Below, piece by piece: positions 1 to 6,134 of a DNA stretch of 6,134 nt. Every line of letters starts with the position of its first letter. Position 1 is the stretch's first letter. Position numbers and translations under genes: made by a program. A model generated the notes under the pieces. The model was not told the origin of the DNA, did not search any database, and saw only the letters and a program-made list of their open reading frames with translations. Origin of the DNA: Verrucomicrobiales bacterium (GTDB lineage Bacteria; Verrucomicrobiota; Verrucomicrobiia; Limisphaerales; UBA1096); the NCBI GenBank assembly GCA_011523195.1, contig WTHH01000336.1:1-6134 (forward strand), in the 5' to 3' direction.

Positions 1-3000
1 CGTTGTGGTTGGCGCGAGGGGTGGTGTGTTCGCAGGTGCCACCGGCGGAGGAGATTTACAGCCGCTTCGGGGTGGGTAAACCGGGTGAGCCGATCGCGGG
101 GTTTGCGGGTTGCAAGTTTGCAATGGCCGACGATGAAGTGGTCGTTTTCATCGGGCAGGAGAATCTCGTTCGCGAACAAAAATCCGGCGTGATGGAGTCG
201 ATGCTCGCGTCCGGTTTTGCCGCGCACAAACCGAGGTTTCGCTTCATGGCATGGGAGGCGGACACGGTTTACGAGCAGTGGCGCGAGGTGAACTTTGGCG
301 GCTGGCCCGCACAGCTTCATGCCGCGGGGGCGACGATGTTGGTCGTTCAGTTCGGCCAGATGGAATCTCTCGACGGTCCGGGTCGCCTCACCGAGTTTAC
401 TGCGGCCTATCATCGAGTGCTGGATGAGTTCGCGCAACGCACCCGGCGTGTGGTGCTGCTTTCGCCCATGCCGTTCGAGAAACCGGGGGCGTCCCATGCT
501 CCAAATCTTCCCAGCCGTAACGCCGACGCGAAAGCCTACGCGGAGGCGGTACGGGAGATCGCCGCCCAGCGAGGTGCGGTGTTCGTGGATCTCTTCTCGC
601 CGTTCGTCGATAACTCGGTTTCGCGCTTGGCCAAGCGCCGGACGAGGAACGGCATCCACCTTACGGGTCAGGGGCTGGATTTGGTTGGCACCGAGGTGTC
701 GCGGCAATTGGGTATCAAGTTGCCCGTAGCCCTGCCTGCAGGTATGCGTGAGGAGATCGTCCGCAAAAACCAGTTGTGGTTTGACTGTTGGCGGCCGGCA
801 AACTGGTCGTTCGTCTATGGTGACCGCATCAGCCAACGATACGGCCGGGCTGGTGGAGGCTTGCCGACATTGAAAGCCTCGTTCGAACGGCAGTTGCCAC
901 TTTTGCAGGCGGCCGAAAAAAGGGTTCACGCGCTGGCGCTTGGCCAAGCGGTCGCGCCGTATAGCCCGAAGCCGATCCCCTTGGCCAAGCCGGAGAAAAA
1001 AACGCTGACACCGGAGGAGCAGTTGGCGGCCTTTACCGTGGAAGACCGATACGAGGTGAACCTTTACGCCTCCGAGGCCGATGGCGTGGTGAAGCCGATT
1101 CAGTTTGCCTGGGACGAAAAACGGCGGCTGTACGTGGCTTGTTCGCCGACCTACCCGCAGACTTTGGCCAGTTCGCCTCGCACCGATTTTGTGCTCGTTT
1201 TGGAGGACTCGAATGGTGATGGCCGAGCGGACCAGCCGCGCCGGTTTGCGGAGGGATTGACCATGGTGCAGGGGGTGGAGCCGGGCGCGGGCGGATTGTA
1301 CGTCTGTGACTTTGACCGGCTGTTGCACCTGAAGGATACCGACGGGGACGGCCATGCTGATATCCGACGTGTGCTCTTTTCGGGGTTTGGTATCGGGGAC
1401 ACGCATCAGCTCGTGAACAGCATCAGTCACGGGCCGGACGGCAGCCTTTGGTTTACGCAGGGGCTGCACGCGATGTCGCGCGTGGAGTCGCCGTGGGGTA
1501 TCGCGCGGTTGGACCGATCCGCCGTGTGGCGGCTGCGTCCGCGGGAGCTTCGGCTTGAGGGATTTTTTGGAGGCGGCATGGCCGGCGCGAATTGCTGGGG
1601 CGTGACGTTTGACGACTACGGGCAGGTGTTTCACAAAAGCGGCGACCGGCCCCACGGCTACTGGACGGTGCCGGGGATGGTGCGCGGAGGCAATCCATCC
1701 GGCAGCAGCTCGGCGACGGAGGCGAGCGTGTCGTACCGCAATTCGCCGGAGCAGTATCACCCGACTGGCGCGCTGTTCGAAACATCCCCCAAGACAACGT
1801 CGATCGACATCGTCGGGACACAGGCGTTGCCGTCGGAGATTCAGGGCAACGCATTGATCGGCGGTTACTTTGGCTCGGTGGTGGAACTGCACGAAATTCT
1901 CGACGACGGCGCCGGATTCAAGAGCAGGCAGCGCCCGCGCGTGGTGACGTCCTCGACGCTGGCGTTTCGGCCGGTGGACGTGAGCTTCGGGCCTGACGGC
2001 GCGATGTATTTGGCCGACTGGACGAACCCGATCATCGGCCATTATCAGGCGAGCTACGCCAATCCCAATCGCGATAAGTCGAGCGGGCGTATTTGGCGGA
2101 TCACAGCCAATGGCTTTCCGCCGATTCAACAACCGGATCTCGCTGCGATGTCGGTCAGCGATCTGCTGGAGCAACTGTCCTCGCTGGAACGCTGGACGCG
2201 TTATCAGGCCAAGCGACTACTTTTTTATCGGCCAAGCCCGCAGTTGATTCGCGAGGCGGACGCCTGGCTGGCCAAGCGCTGGGAGGTGGCGGACGACAAA
2301 TGGTTGCTGGAGGTGATCGGCGTGTACGAGGCGCATGAGACGGTGCGGCCAAGGCTGCTCGATCGGCTGTTGGCCTCGGACGATCATCGCGTCCGCGCCT
2401 ATGCCACGCGCGTGGCCGGCAAGTGGGGCACGCGCCTGGTCAAGCCACTGGCCCGGCTCAGGCAGCGGGCCGGCGATGAACATCCGCGCGTCCGGCTGGA
2501 GGCGGCAGTGGCCGCAACGTATGTGCCCCGGGCAGAGTCGGTCGAGGTCGTTATGCAGGTTTGGGCCGGAGAGCGGGATCGTTTTCTCGATTACGCCATT
2601 GGCACGAGCGCTCGGGCGTTGCAGCCGTATTGGGATCACGCCCTGCGCGACGGAAAACTGGATTTTGCCGGCCACACCGAGCGCGCGGATTTTTTGCGAA
2701 AGCTGCGCGGCACGCCGCCGAAAAGGGCGTCGGAGGGTGAGCAACTCTACAATATGGCCTGCATGGCCTGTCATCAACCGGAGGGGAAAGGCCTGTCTAG
2801 GGTGTACCCGCCGCTGGCCGGGAGCGAGTGGGTGAGCGGCGACCCGAAACGACTGGTCAAGGTGATCCTCCACGGGCTGACCGGGCCGATAACCGTGGCC
2901 GGCCAGAAATACGGGACAGGGAACGCAGTGCCGATGCCAGCTATGGGGGGACTGAGCGACCACCAGATTGCCGCTGTGTTGTCGTACATCCGGAAGGAGT

Positions 3001-3101
3001 TTGGGCAGGAGGCCTCGGCAGTCTCCGCCGAGGCGGTGAAAAAGATCCGCGCCGGGACGGCTGGCCGGGACAAACCCTGGACGGCGGATGAGTTGCGTTG
3101 A
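1..3101 (+). CDS. PVC-type secreted SGNH-like / beta-propeller dehydrogenase-like / HEAT / cytochrome c fusion protein (5' partial)
   Basis: The reading frame is open from the window edge to a TGA at 3099-3101, giving 1032 visible residues (numbered from base 3). The TTG at base 3 is unlikely to be the start: no signal peptide is visible, and a haem-attaching protein must be exported. Domains in order: an SGNH-hydrolase-like domain (about 43-245) with FGQMESL and NGIHLT; a conserved linker with RPANWSF; a beta-propeller resembling the Pirellula/Verrucomicrobium-type membrane-bound dehydrogenase domain (about 341-700), carrying two Asp-rich calcium-type loops (DSNGDGRAD at 402-410, DTDGDGHAD at 445-453) and ending in RIWRIT; a helical HEAT-like region (about 712-890); and a class I cytochrome c domain (about 908-1000) with haem motif CMACH at 920-924 and a probable axial Met at 978 or 981. 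The family is thought to act outside the cytoplasm in oxidation of carbohydrate-type substrates, but substrate and reaction are unproven. The SGNH catalytic residues look lost. Family assignment is firm; biochemical role is not. Confidence 0.9.
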   Translation, partial: LWLARGVVCSQVPPAEEIYSRFGVGKPGEPIAGFAGCKFAMADDEVVVFIGQENLVREQKSGVMESMLASGFAAHKPRFRFMAWEADTVYEQWREVNFGGWPAQLHAAGATMLVVQFGQMESLDGPGRLTEFTAAYHRVLDEFAQRTRRVVLLSPMPFEKPGASHAPNLPSRNADAKAYAEAVREIAAQRGAVFVDLFSPFVDNSVSRLAKRRTRNGIHLTGQGLDLVGTEVSRQLGIKLPVALPAGMREEIVRKNQLWFDCWRPANWSFVYGDRISQRYGRAGGGLPTLKASFERQLPLLQAAEKRVHALALGQAVAPYSPKPIPLAKPEKKTLTPEEQLAAFTVEDRYEVNLYASEADGVVKPIQFAWDEKRRLYVACSPTYPQTLASSPRTDFVLVLEDSNGDGRADQPRRFAEGLTMVQGVEPGAGGLYVCDFDRLLHLKDTDGDGHADIRRVLFSGFGIGDTHQLVNSISHGPDGSLWFTQGLHAMSRVESPWGIARLDRSAVWRLRPRELRLEGFFGGGMAGANCWGVTFDDYGQVFHKSGDRPHGYWTVPGMVRGGNPSGSSSATEASVSYRNSPEQYHPTGALFETSPKTTSIDIVGTQALPSEIQGNALIGGYFGSVVELHEILDDGAGFKSRQRPRVVTSSTLAFRPVDVSFGPDGAMYLADWTNPIIGHYQASYANPNRDKSSGRIWRITANGFPPIQQPDLAAMSVSDLLEQLSSLERWTRYQAKRLLFYRPSPQLIREADAWLAKRWEVADDKWLLEVIGVYEAHETVRPRLLDRLLASDDHRVRAYATRVAGKWGTRLVKPLARLRQRAGDEHPRVRLEAAVAATYVPRAESVEVVMQVWAGERDRFLDYAIGTSARALQPYWDHALRDGKLDFAGHTERADFLRKLRGTPPKRASEGEQLYNMACMACHQPEGKGLSRVYPPLAGSEWVSGDPKRLVKVILHGLTGPITVAGQKYGTGNAVPMPAMGGLSDHQIAAVLSYIRKEFGQEASAVSAEAVKKIRAGTAGRDKPWTADELR
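623..638. repeat. Iterated palindrome copy 1 (16 bp)
   Basis: GCGCTTGGCCAAGCGC is a perfect 16-bp palindrome around the core CTTGGCCAAG (626-635). It lies in the SGNH-like domain of the haem protein, where the core is read as Leu-Ala-Lys. This is the longest copy in the window. Confidence 0.75.
937..950. repeat. Iterated palindrome copy 2 (14 bp)
   Basis: CGCTTGGCCAAGCG is a perfect 14-bp palindrome in the linker of the haem protein. The core is read in a different codon phase from copy 1, as Leu-Gly-Gln. Confidence 0.75.
980..989. repeat. Iterated palindrome copy 3 (10 bp)
   Basis: CTTGGCCAAG, only 31 bases after the end of copy 2's core, read as Leu-Ala-Lys in the haem protein linker. The flanking bases do not extend the palindrome. 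Confidence 0.7.
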
Positions 3102-3107
3102 CCGTCG

Positions 3108-3130
3108 GCTTGGCTTGTGCTTTGCCAAGC
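3108..3130. repeat. Perfect 7-bp inverted repeat in the gap before nupC
   Basis: GCTTGGC at 3108-3114 is the exact reverse complement of GCCAAGC at 3124-3130, with a 9-base loop between. It starts 7 bases after the stop of the upstream gene and ends 22 bases before the nupC start, in the only intergenic gap of the window. No T-tract follows, so a canonical intrinsic terminator is unlikely; an attenuating, RNA-stabilising or protein-binding role is possible. The two arms are the halves of the GCTTGGCCAAGC palindrome found elsewhere in the window, split by a spacer. The repeat is directly visible; any function is inferred. Confidence 0.6.
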
Positions 3131-3152
3131 AGGCCACTAGCGTCCGGCTCTC

Positions 3153-4406
3153 GTGATCACATTGCGGCTCATCAGCCTGCTTGGCATTCTGACCTTCCTT
3201 GGCTTGGCCTGGGCGATGTCCACCCATCGCCGCAACATCCCATGGCGGGTGGTCGGCTGGGGGATGGGCCTGCAGTTGATCATCGCGCTGCTGGTTTTCC
3301 AGACACAGCTTGGCCAAGGGTTATTCGAGGCGGCCAACGTGGCCGTCACCAAGCTAAACGAGTTCGCCAACGAGGGGTCAAAACTGGTGTTCGGACCGTT
3401 GGCTGAGCGGGAGAACATGGAAAACGTGTTCGGACCGGGCAAGGGAGTGCTGTTTGTAATTGCGATCCCGGCCACGATCATTTTTGTCTCGGCACTTTCA
3501 TCACTGCTTTACCACTGGCGCGTGCTGCCGTGGATCGTCACTGGCATCGCCTGGGTGATGCGGCGCACGCTGCGCACGAGCGGCAGCGAAACGCTGGCCT
3601 CGGCCGCGAATGTGTTCATGGGCCAAACTGAGGCGCCGCTGATCGTGAAGCCTTACCTCGCCGGCATGACGCGCAGTGAGTTGATGGCGTTGATGGTGGG
3701 CGGCATGGCGACCATCGCCGGCGGAGTGGCGGCGGCGTACGCCTCGCTCGGGATCGATACGGGTCACCTGTTGACGGCGTCGCTGCTGAGTGCTCCCGGG
3801 ACGTTGGTGATTGCGAAACTGATGTTTCCCGAGACGGAAAAAAGTGCAACGGCGAACGAGGCCTGCGAACTGCCGAGGAGCCCGGCCACCAACAGCATCG
3901 ATGCCCTGTGCCAGGGCGCGGCAGACGGAATGCGCCTGTCGATCAATGTGATCGCAATGCTGATCGCCTTCATCGCGATGGTGTACCTTGCCAACTCTCT
4001 GCTGGCCTGGGCGTTGTCGTGGACGGACTGGACCATCACTATTCAGGAGGCGGTCGGTTGGCTGAATGTGCCGTTCGCCTTCATGATGGGTGTACCGGCC
4101 GACGAATGCCTGCGGGTGGGCACGGTGCTGGGCGAGCGGGTGGTGCTCAATGAGTTCGTGGGCTTCCTCAGCCTGTCCAATATGACCACGGGGGAGGGCG
4201 CGCTTAGTGAGCGAACCGTGACGATTGCGACGTTTGCGTTGTGCGGGTTTGCCAACTTCGCCAGCGTGGCGATCCAGATCGGGGGAATCAGCACGCTGGT
4301 GCCGGAGCGGCGGGCGGACTTGGCCAAGCTGGGCCTGCGGGCGATGGTCGGAGGCCTCTTGGCCTGTTACCTCACCGCCAGCGTGGCCGGGTTGTTGATG
4401 CGTTAG
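3153..4406 (+). CDS. nupC: NupC-family concentrative nucleoside transporter (CNT)
   Basis: A complete 417-residue inner-membrane symporter, the usual length for bacterial CNT proteins, which import nucleosides using a Na+ or H+ gradient. Several hydrophobic segments are visible, including about 5-22, 33-50, 98-118, 265-287 and 395-415. Family signatures are clear: GQTEAP at 157-162 in the first re-entrant hairpin, MATIAGG at 185-191, NEF at 333-335, and CGFANFAS at 364-371 followed by IQIGGI. The Gln-Thr-Glu triplet, the Glu of NEF, and the Asn and Ser of GFANFAS correspond to nucleoside-contacting residues known from the Vibrio cholerae CNT structure. The start is GTG at 3153: an in-frame TAG at 3138-3140 blocks anything further upstream, and the next ATG (3216) would cut into the first membrane helix. 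No good Shine-Dalgarno sequence precedes it. Co-transcription with the gene 51 bases upstream is possible. Coupling ion and purine/pyrimidine preference cannot be read with confidence. Confidence 0.93.
   Translation: MITLRLISLLGILTFLGLAWAMSTHRRNIPWRVVGWGMGLQLIIALLVFQTQLGQGLFEAANVAVTKLNEFANEGSKLVFGPLAERENMENVFGPGKGVLFVIAIPATIIFVSALSSLLYHWRVLPWIVTGIAWVMRRTLRTSGSETLASAANVFMGQTEAPLIVKPYLAGMTRSELMALMVGGMATIAGGVAAAYASLGIDTGHLLTASLLSAPGTLVIAKLMFPETEKSATANEACELPRSPATNSIDALCQGAADGMRLSINVIAMLIAFIAMVYLANSLLAWALSWTDWTITIQEAVGWLNVPFAFMMGVPADECLRVGTVLGERVVLNEFVGFLSLSNMTTGEGALSERTVTIATFALCGFANFASVAIQIGGISTLVPERRADLAKLGLRAMVGGLLACYLTASVAGLLMR
3309..3318. repeat. Iterated palindrome copy 4 (10 bp)
   Basis: CTTGGCCAAG near the 5' end of nupC, read as Leu-Gly-Gln (residues 53-55). 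A leading G is present but the 3' flank does not match, so the palindrome stops at 10 bp. Confidence 0.7.
4319..4328. repeat. Iterated palindrome copy 5 (10 bp)
   Basis: CTTGGCCAAG near the 3' end of nupC, read as Leu-Ala-Lys (residues 390-392). The two nupC copies therefore use different codon phases. Confidence 0.7.
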
Positions 4407-5575
4407 CCGGTCTCGGTAACGACTGGCTTATCGGGGATGGGAAAGGTGAGGTGAAAACTGGCACCTTCGCCCGGTGCACTCTCGACCCGGGCCGAGCCGC
4501 CGTGAAGCTGGGTGACGTGCTTGACGATGGAGAGGCCAAGGCCGGTGCCGCCCATCTCGCGTGAGCGCGCTTTGTCGACCCGGTAGAAGCGTTCAAAAAT
4601 ACGCTCGCACGCCTCAGCGGGAATGCCGGGGCCATCGTCGGTGACGCACAAGTCGATTTCGCTGCCGTCGCTTTTTGCCGAGACACAGACGCATTCGCCT
4701 CCGTACTTGATGCCATTTTCGATCAGGTTATTCAGTGCCTGAAAAACGCGTTGGCTGTCGGCGAACAGGCTCAACTTTTCTCCGACATGGTTTTCCAGTC
4801 GAACCCCCTTTTTGCCGGCCATCTCGCGAAGACTATCTAGTACACTGTCCACCAGTTGTCCGAGATCGATGTCCCGCAGTTCCAGCCCGATCCCGCCTGA
4901 CTCGAGCCGCGACAGGGTGAGAATGTCCTCGATCAAAAAAGTCAGCCGGTTCGAGTTGTTTTCGATCTTCGCGAGAAAACGGTGATTCATCGACTCGGGA
5001 TCCTCTTCGGCGTCGAGCAGCGTCTCGACGTAGCCCTTGATGATCGAGAGTGGCGTGCGCAACTCGTGGCTGACGTTGGCGACAAACTCCTGCCGCAGAT
5101 TCTCCAGCCGCTTCATTCGTGTCAGGTCGTGGAACATCAGGATTGTGCCGCGATGAACGCCTTCCTTCTCGCGGATCGCCACGCCGTTGGCCTGCAGGAA
5201 TCGTTGCTCGAGATCTGGCAGCATGAACTCCTCTTGCTCGATGCTACTCTCCACCTTGAGCCGCTCGATCAGGTCGTTGGCCTGATGGATGCGGATGGCC
5301 TCCATCACGGTCTTTCCGCTGGGGTTTTCCTGCAGGTCGAACAATCGGCAGAACGCTTGGTTTGCAAACTCGATTCGGCCGTCGGCATCAGTGACCAGGA
5401 CGCCCTCCGGCATGTTTGCGAACATCCCGGCCATGCCGACCGCCTTGGCTAGGCCAGCCTCCCGTCCGGTGGCTTCCGCTTGGCCAAGCGCAATCGATCG
5501 GCAGCGGTTTTGCCAAAAAAGATGCAGGCCAACCAGACAGCCAAGCAGAATGATGGAGACGATCCAGCCGCTCAT
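4403..5575 (-). CDS. phoR: PhoR-like membrane sensor histidine kinase
   Basis: A complete 390-residue kinase of a two-component system. One hydrophobic helix (about 4-21) anchors the N-terminus; a PAS-type sensor domain follows (about 52-152), beginning FANMPEGVLVTDADGRI. The dimerisation/phosphoacceptor helix carries the H-box VSHELRTPLS with phospho-His170. The ATPase domain shows the N-box NLIENGIKY (283-291), G1 box DDGPGIP (313-319), F-box ERIFERFYRVD (324-334) and G2 box GGTGLGLSI (342-350), so all catalytic motifs are intact. The ATG at 5575-5573 overlaps the regulator's TGA as ATGA; no Shine-Dalgarno sequence is evident, which suggests translational coupling. The stop (4405-4403) overlaps the nupC stop on the other strand. 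E. coli PhoR has two membrane helices; only one is apparent here and there is no periplasmic domain, so the signal is probably read at the membrane or in the cytoplasm. Kinase identity is near certain; a phosphate-sensing role rests on resemblance and the partner gene. Confidence 0.9.
   Translation of the reverse strand: MSGWIVSIILLGCLVGLHLFWQNRCRSIALGQAEATGREAGLAKAVGMAGMFANMPEGVLVTDADGRIEFANQAFCRLFDLQENPSGKTVMEAIRIHQANDLIERLKVESSIEQEEFMLPDLEQRFLQANGVAIREKEGVHRGTILMFHDLTRMKRLENLRQEFVANVSHELRTPLSIIKGYVETLLDAEEDPESMNHRFLAKIENNSNRLTFLIEDILTLSRLESGGIGLELRDIDLGQLVDSVLDSLREMAGKKGVRLENHVGEKLSLFADSQRVFQALNNLIENGIKYGGECVCVSAKSDGSEIDLCVTDDGPGIPAEACERIFERFYRVDKARSREMGGTGLGLSIVKHVTQLHGGSARVESAPGEGASFHLTFPIPDKPVVTETG
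4405..4428 (+). terminator. Weak candidate stem-loop at the end of nupC
   Basis: AGCCGGTC (4405-4412) can pair with GACTGGCT (4421-4428) around an 8-base loop, giving an 8-bp stem with one G-U wobble in the plus-strand transcript. In the minus-strand transcript the same position becomes a C-A mismatch, so the fold favours nupC mRNA. It begins within the nupC stop codon and lies inside the 3' coding end of the convergent kinase gene. No U-tract follows, so it may be only an mRNA 3'-end hairpin or chance. Confidence 0.25.
5477..5490. repeat. Iterated palindrome copy 6 (14 bp)
   Basis: CGCTTGGCCAAGCG lies in the minus-strand kinase gene just after its membrane helix, read there as Ala-Leu-Gly-Gln-Ala. 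It is identical in all 14 bases to copy 2, in an unrelated gene on the opposite strand. A one-mismatch relative, CCTGGCCAAG, lies at 5634-5643 in the regulator gene. Confidence 0.75.
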
Positions 5576-6134
5576 GATGCTGGTTCGACGTAGCGGTAGC
5601 CGACCCCGCGAACGGTCTCGAGGTGCGCGGCCGCCTGGCCAAGCTTAGCGCGAAGCCGCTGCATCGTGGTGTCGACCGTGCGGGTGTCGAGGGTGGGGGC
5701 GTATCCCCAGACGTCACGCAGCATAGTCTCGCGGGTTTGCACCTCGCCGGCACGGCCGGTCAGCAGGCAGAGCAGCTTGAACTCCGTCGAGGTGATGGTT
5801 GCCGGCTCGCCGTTGACGACCGCCTGATGCCGGACGGTGTCCAGTTGGAATGGGCCGGTCTCAATGACTTCCACCCCGTCGCGGTTGTCCTCGGTGAGAC
5901 GCAGCAGATTTTTCAACCGCAGCACAAGCTCGCGTGGGCTGAATGGTTTGGTGACGTAGTCGTGTGCGCCCAGTTCGAGCCCGCGGATGCGATCCTCCTC
6001 GGCCGCCCGCGCGGTGAGCATGAGGATCGGCACATCGCGAGTCTTGGGATCCTGCTTGAGCAGTCGGCAAATCTCGAGTCCGTTGATTCCCGGCAGCATC
6101 AGGTCGAGCACGAGTAGGCTGGGGACTTGGGAAC
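5572..6134 (-). CDS. phoB: PhoB/OmpR-family response regulator (5' partial)
   Basis: The frame runs off the window edge; 186 residues are visible, ending at TGA 5574-5572, against about 230 for full-length PhoB, so roughly the first 45 are missing. The GTG at 6111 is not the start: in-frame residues SQVPSLLV precede LDLMLPG, as expected inside a receiver domain. The phosphoacceptor Asp is codon 6105-6103, the conserved Thr sits in MLTAR and the conserved Lys in TKPFSP. The C-terminal OmpR-type winged helix (visible residues about 91-184) shows TSTEFKLL, RDVWGY, DTRTVD, RLRAKL and the wing motif TVRGVGYRY. The protein should be phosphorylated by the kinase encoded immediately downstream, with which it shares a 4-base ATGA overlap, and then bind promoter direct repeats. 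The PhoB name is supported by sequence type and by the PhoR-like partner; another OmpR-family regulator remains possible. Its promoter lies outside the window. Confidence 0.88.
   Translation of the reverse strand, partial: SQVPSLLVLDLMLPGINGLEICRLLKQDPKTRDVPILMLTARAAEEDRIRGLELGAHDYVTKPFSPRELVLRLKNLLRLTEDNRDGVEVIETGPFQLDTVRHQAVVNGEPATITSTEFKLLCLLTGRAGEVQTRETMLRDVWGYAPTLDTRTVDTTMQRLRAKLGQAAAHLETVRGVGYRYVEPAS

Noticed and set aside
123..125. ATG at 123 as the start of the haem fusion protein
   Set aside because: It would leave the protein without a signal peptide, though covalent haem attachment needs export; the frame is open upstream to the edge.
996..1002. A run of seven A's in the haem protein gene that could suggest programmed frameshifting or slippage
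   Set aside because: The phase (GAG AAA AAA ACG) does not make a good -1 slippery heptamer, the zero frame continues for about 700 codons with conserved domains, and alternative frames give no domain.
1206..1361. The two DxxxDGxxD-type loops as a separate EF-hand or thrombospondin type 3 protein
   Set aside because: They are in frame within the propeller and are typical calcium-type insertions of this family, not an independent gene or repeat array.
3102..3152. A PhoB-binding box or promoter for nupC in the gap
   Set aside because: No TGTCA-type direct repeats and no convincing -35/-10 pair can be seen in these 51 bases.
2217..3317. A 366-codon open frame on the minus strand, antisense to the haem protein's 3' end and the nupC start
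   Set aside because: It has no recognisable domain and an implausible composition rich in Arg, Pro, His and Gln, and it sits opposite well-supported conserved coding sequence. It is a GC-driven shadow frame.
4982..5452. A 156-codon plus-strand open frame opposite the kinase gene
   Set aside because: It mirrors the PAS and H-box coding region of a confidently identified kinase and shows no domain signature of its own.
6109..6111. GTG as the start of the response regulator
   Set aside because: It falls next to the phosphoacceptor Asp in the middle of the receiver domain, and the frame stays open with receiver-like residues to the window edge.

Overview
The window is GC-rich, almost fully coding bacterial DNA. 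It most likely comes from a member of the Verrucomicrobiota or a related PVC-superphylum lineage. The main reason is the first gene, whose fused layout (SGNH-like domain, beta-propeller 'membrane-bound dehydrogenase' domain, HEAT-like helices, C-terminal c-type cytochrome) is characteristic of Verrucomicrobia and Planctomycetes. No rRNA, tRNA, CRISPR array, insertion sequence or phage gene was seen.

Layout. (1) Bases 1-3101, plus strand: the 3' part of a very large secreted multidomain haem protein; its start and signal peptide lie upstream of the window. (2) Bases 3102-3152: a 51-base gap holding a perfect 7-bp inverted repeat. (3) Bases 3153-4406, plus strand: a complete NupC-type concentrative nucleoside transporter with a GTG start. 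(4) Bases 4403-5575, minus strand: a complete PhoR-like sensor histidine kinase whose stop codon overlaps the nupC stop tail to tail. (5) Bases 5572-6134, minus strand: a PhoB/OmpR-family response regulator, cut at its 5' end by the window edge and joined to the kinase by a 4-base ATGA overlap. No gene-free stretch is longer than 51 bases.

How the genes fit together. The minus-strand pair is a two-component system: the kinase senses a signal, autophosphorylates on His170 and passes the phosphate to the regulator's aspartate, and the regulator binds DNA through its C-terminal winged helix. By sequence type it resembles the phosphate-starvation PhoB/PhoR system, but no pst or phoU gene is visible to confirm that. 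The plus-strand haem protein and nupC may be co-transcribed, but nothing in sequence ties their functions together.

The most unusual signal is at the nucleotide level. The 10-base palindrome CTTGGCCAAG occurs six times in about 6.1 kb, in three genes on both strands and in two codon phases (Leu-Ala-Lys or Leu-Gly-Gln). Three copies extend to 14 or 16 bp, and a split version forms the hairpin in the only gap. This resembles a highly iterated palindrome such as cyanobacterial HIP1 more than a protein-level motif. I found no clearly new multi-gene system.
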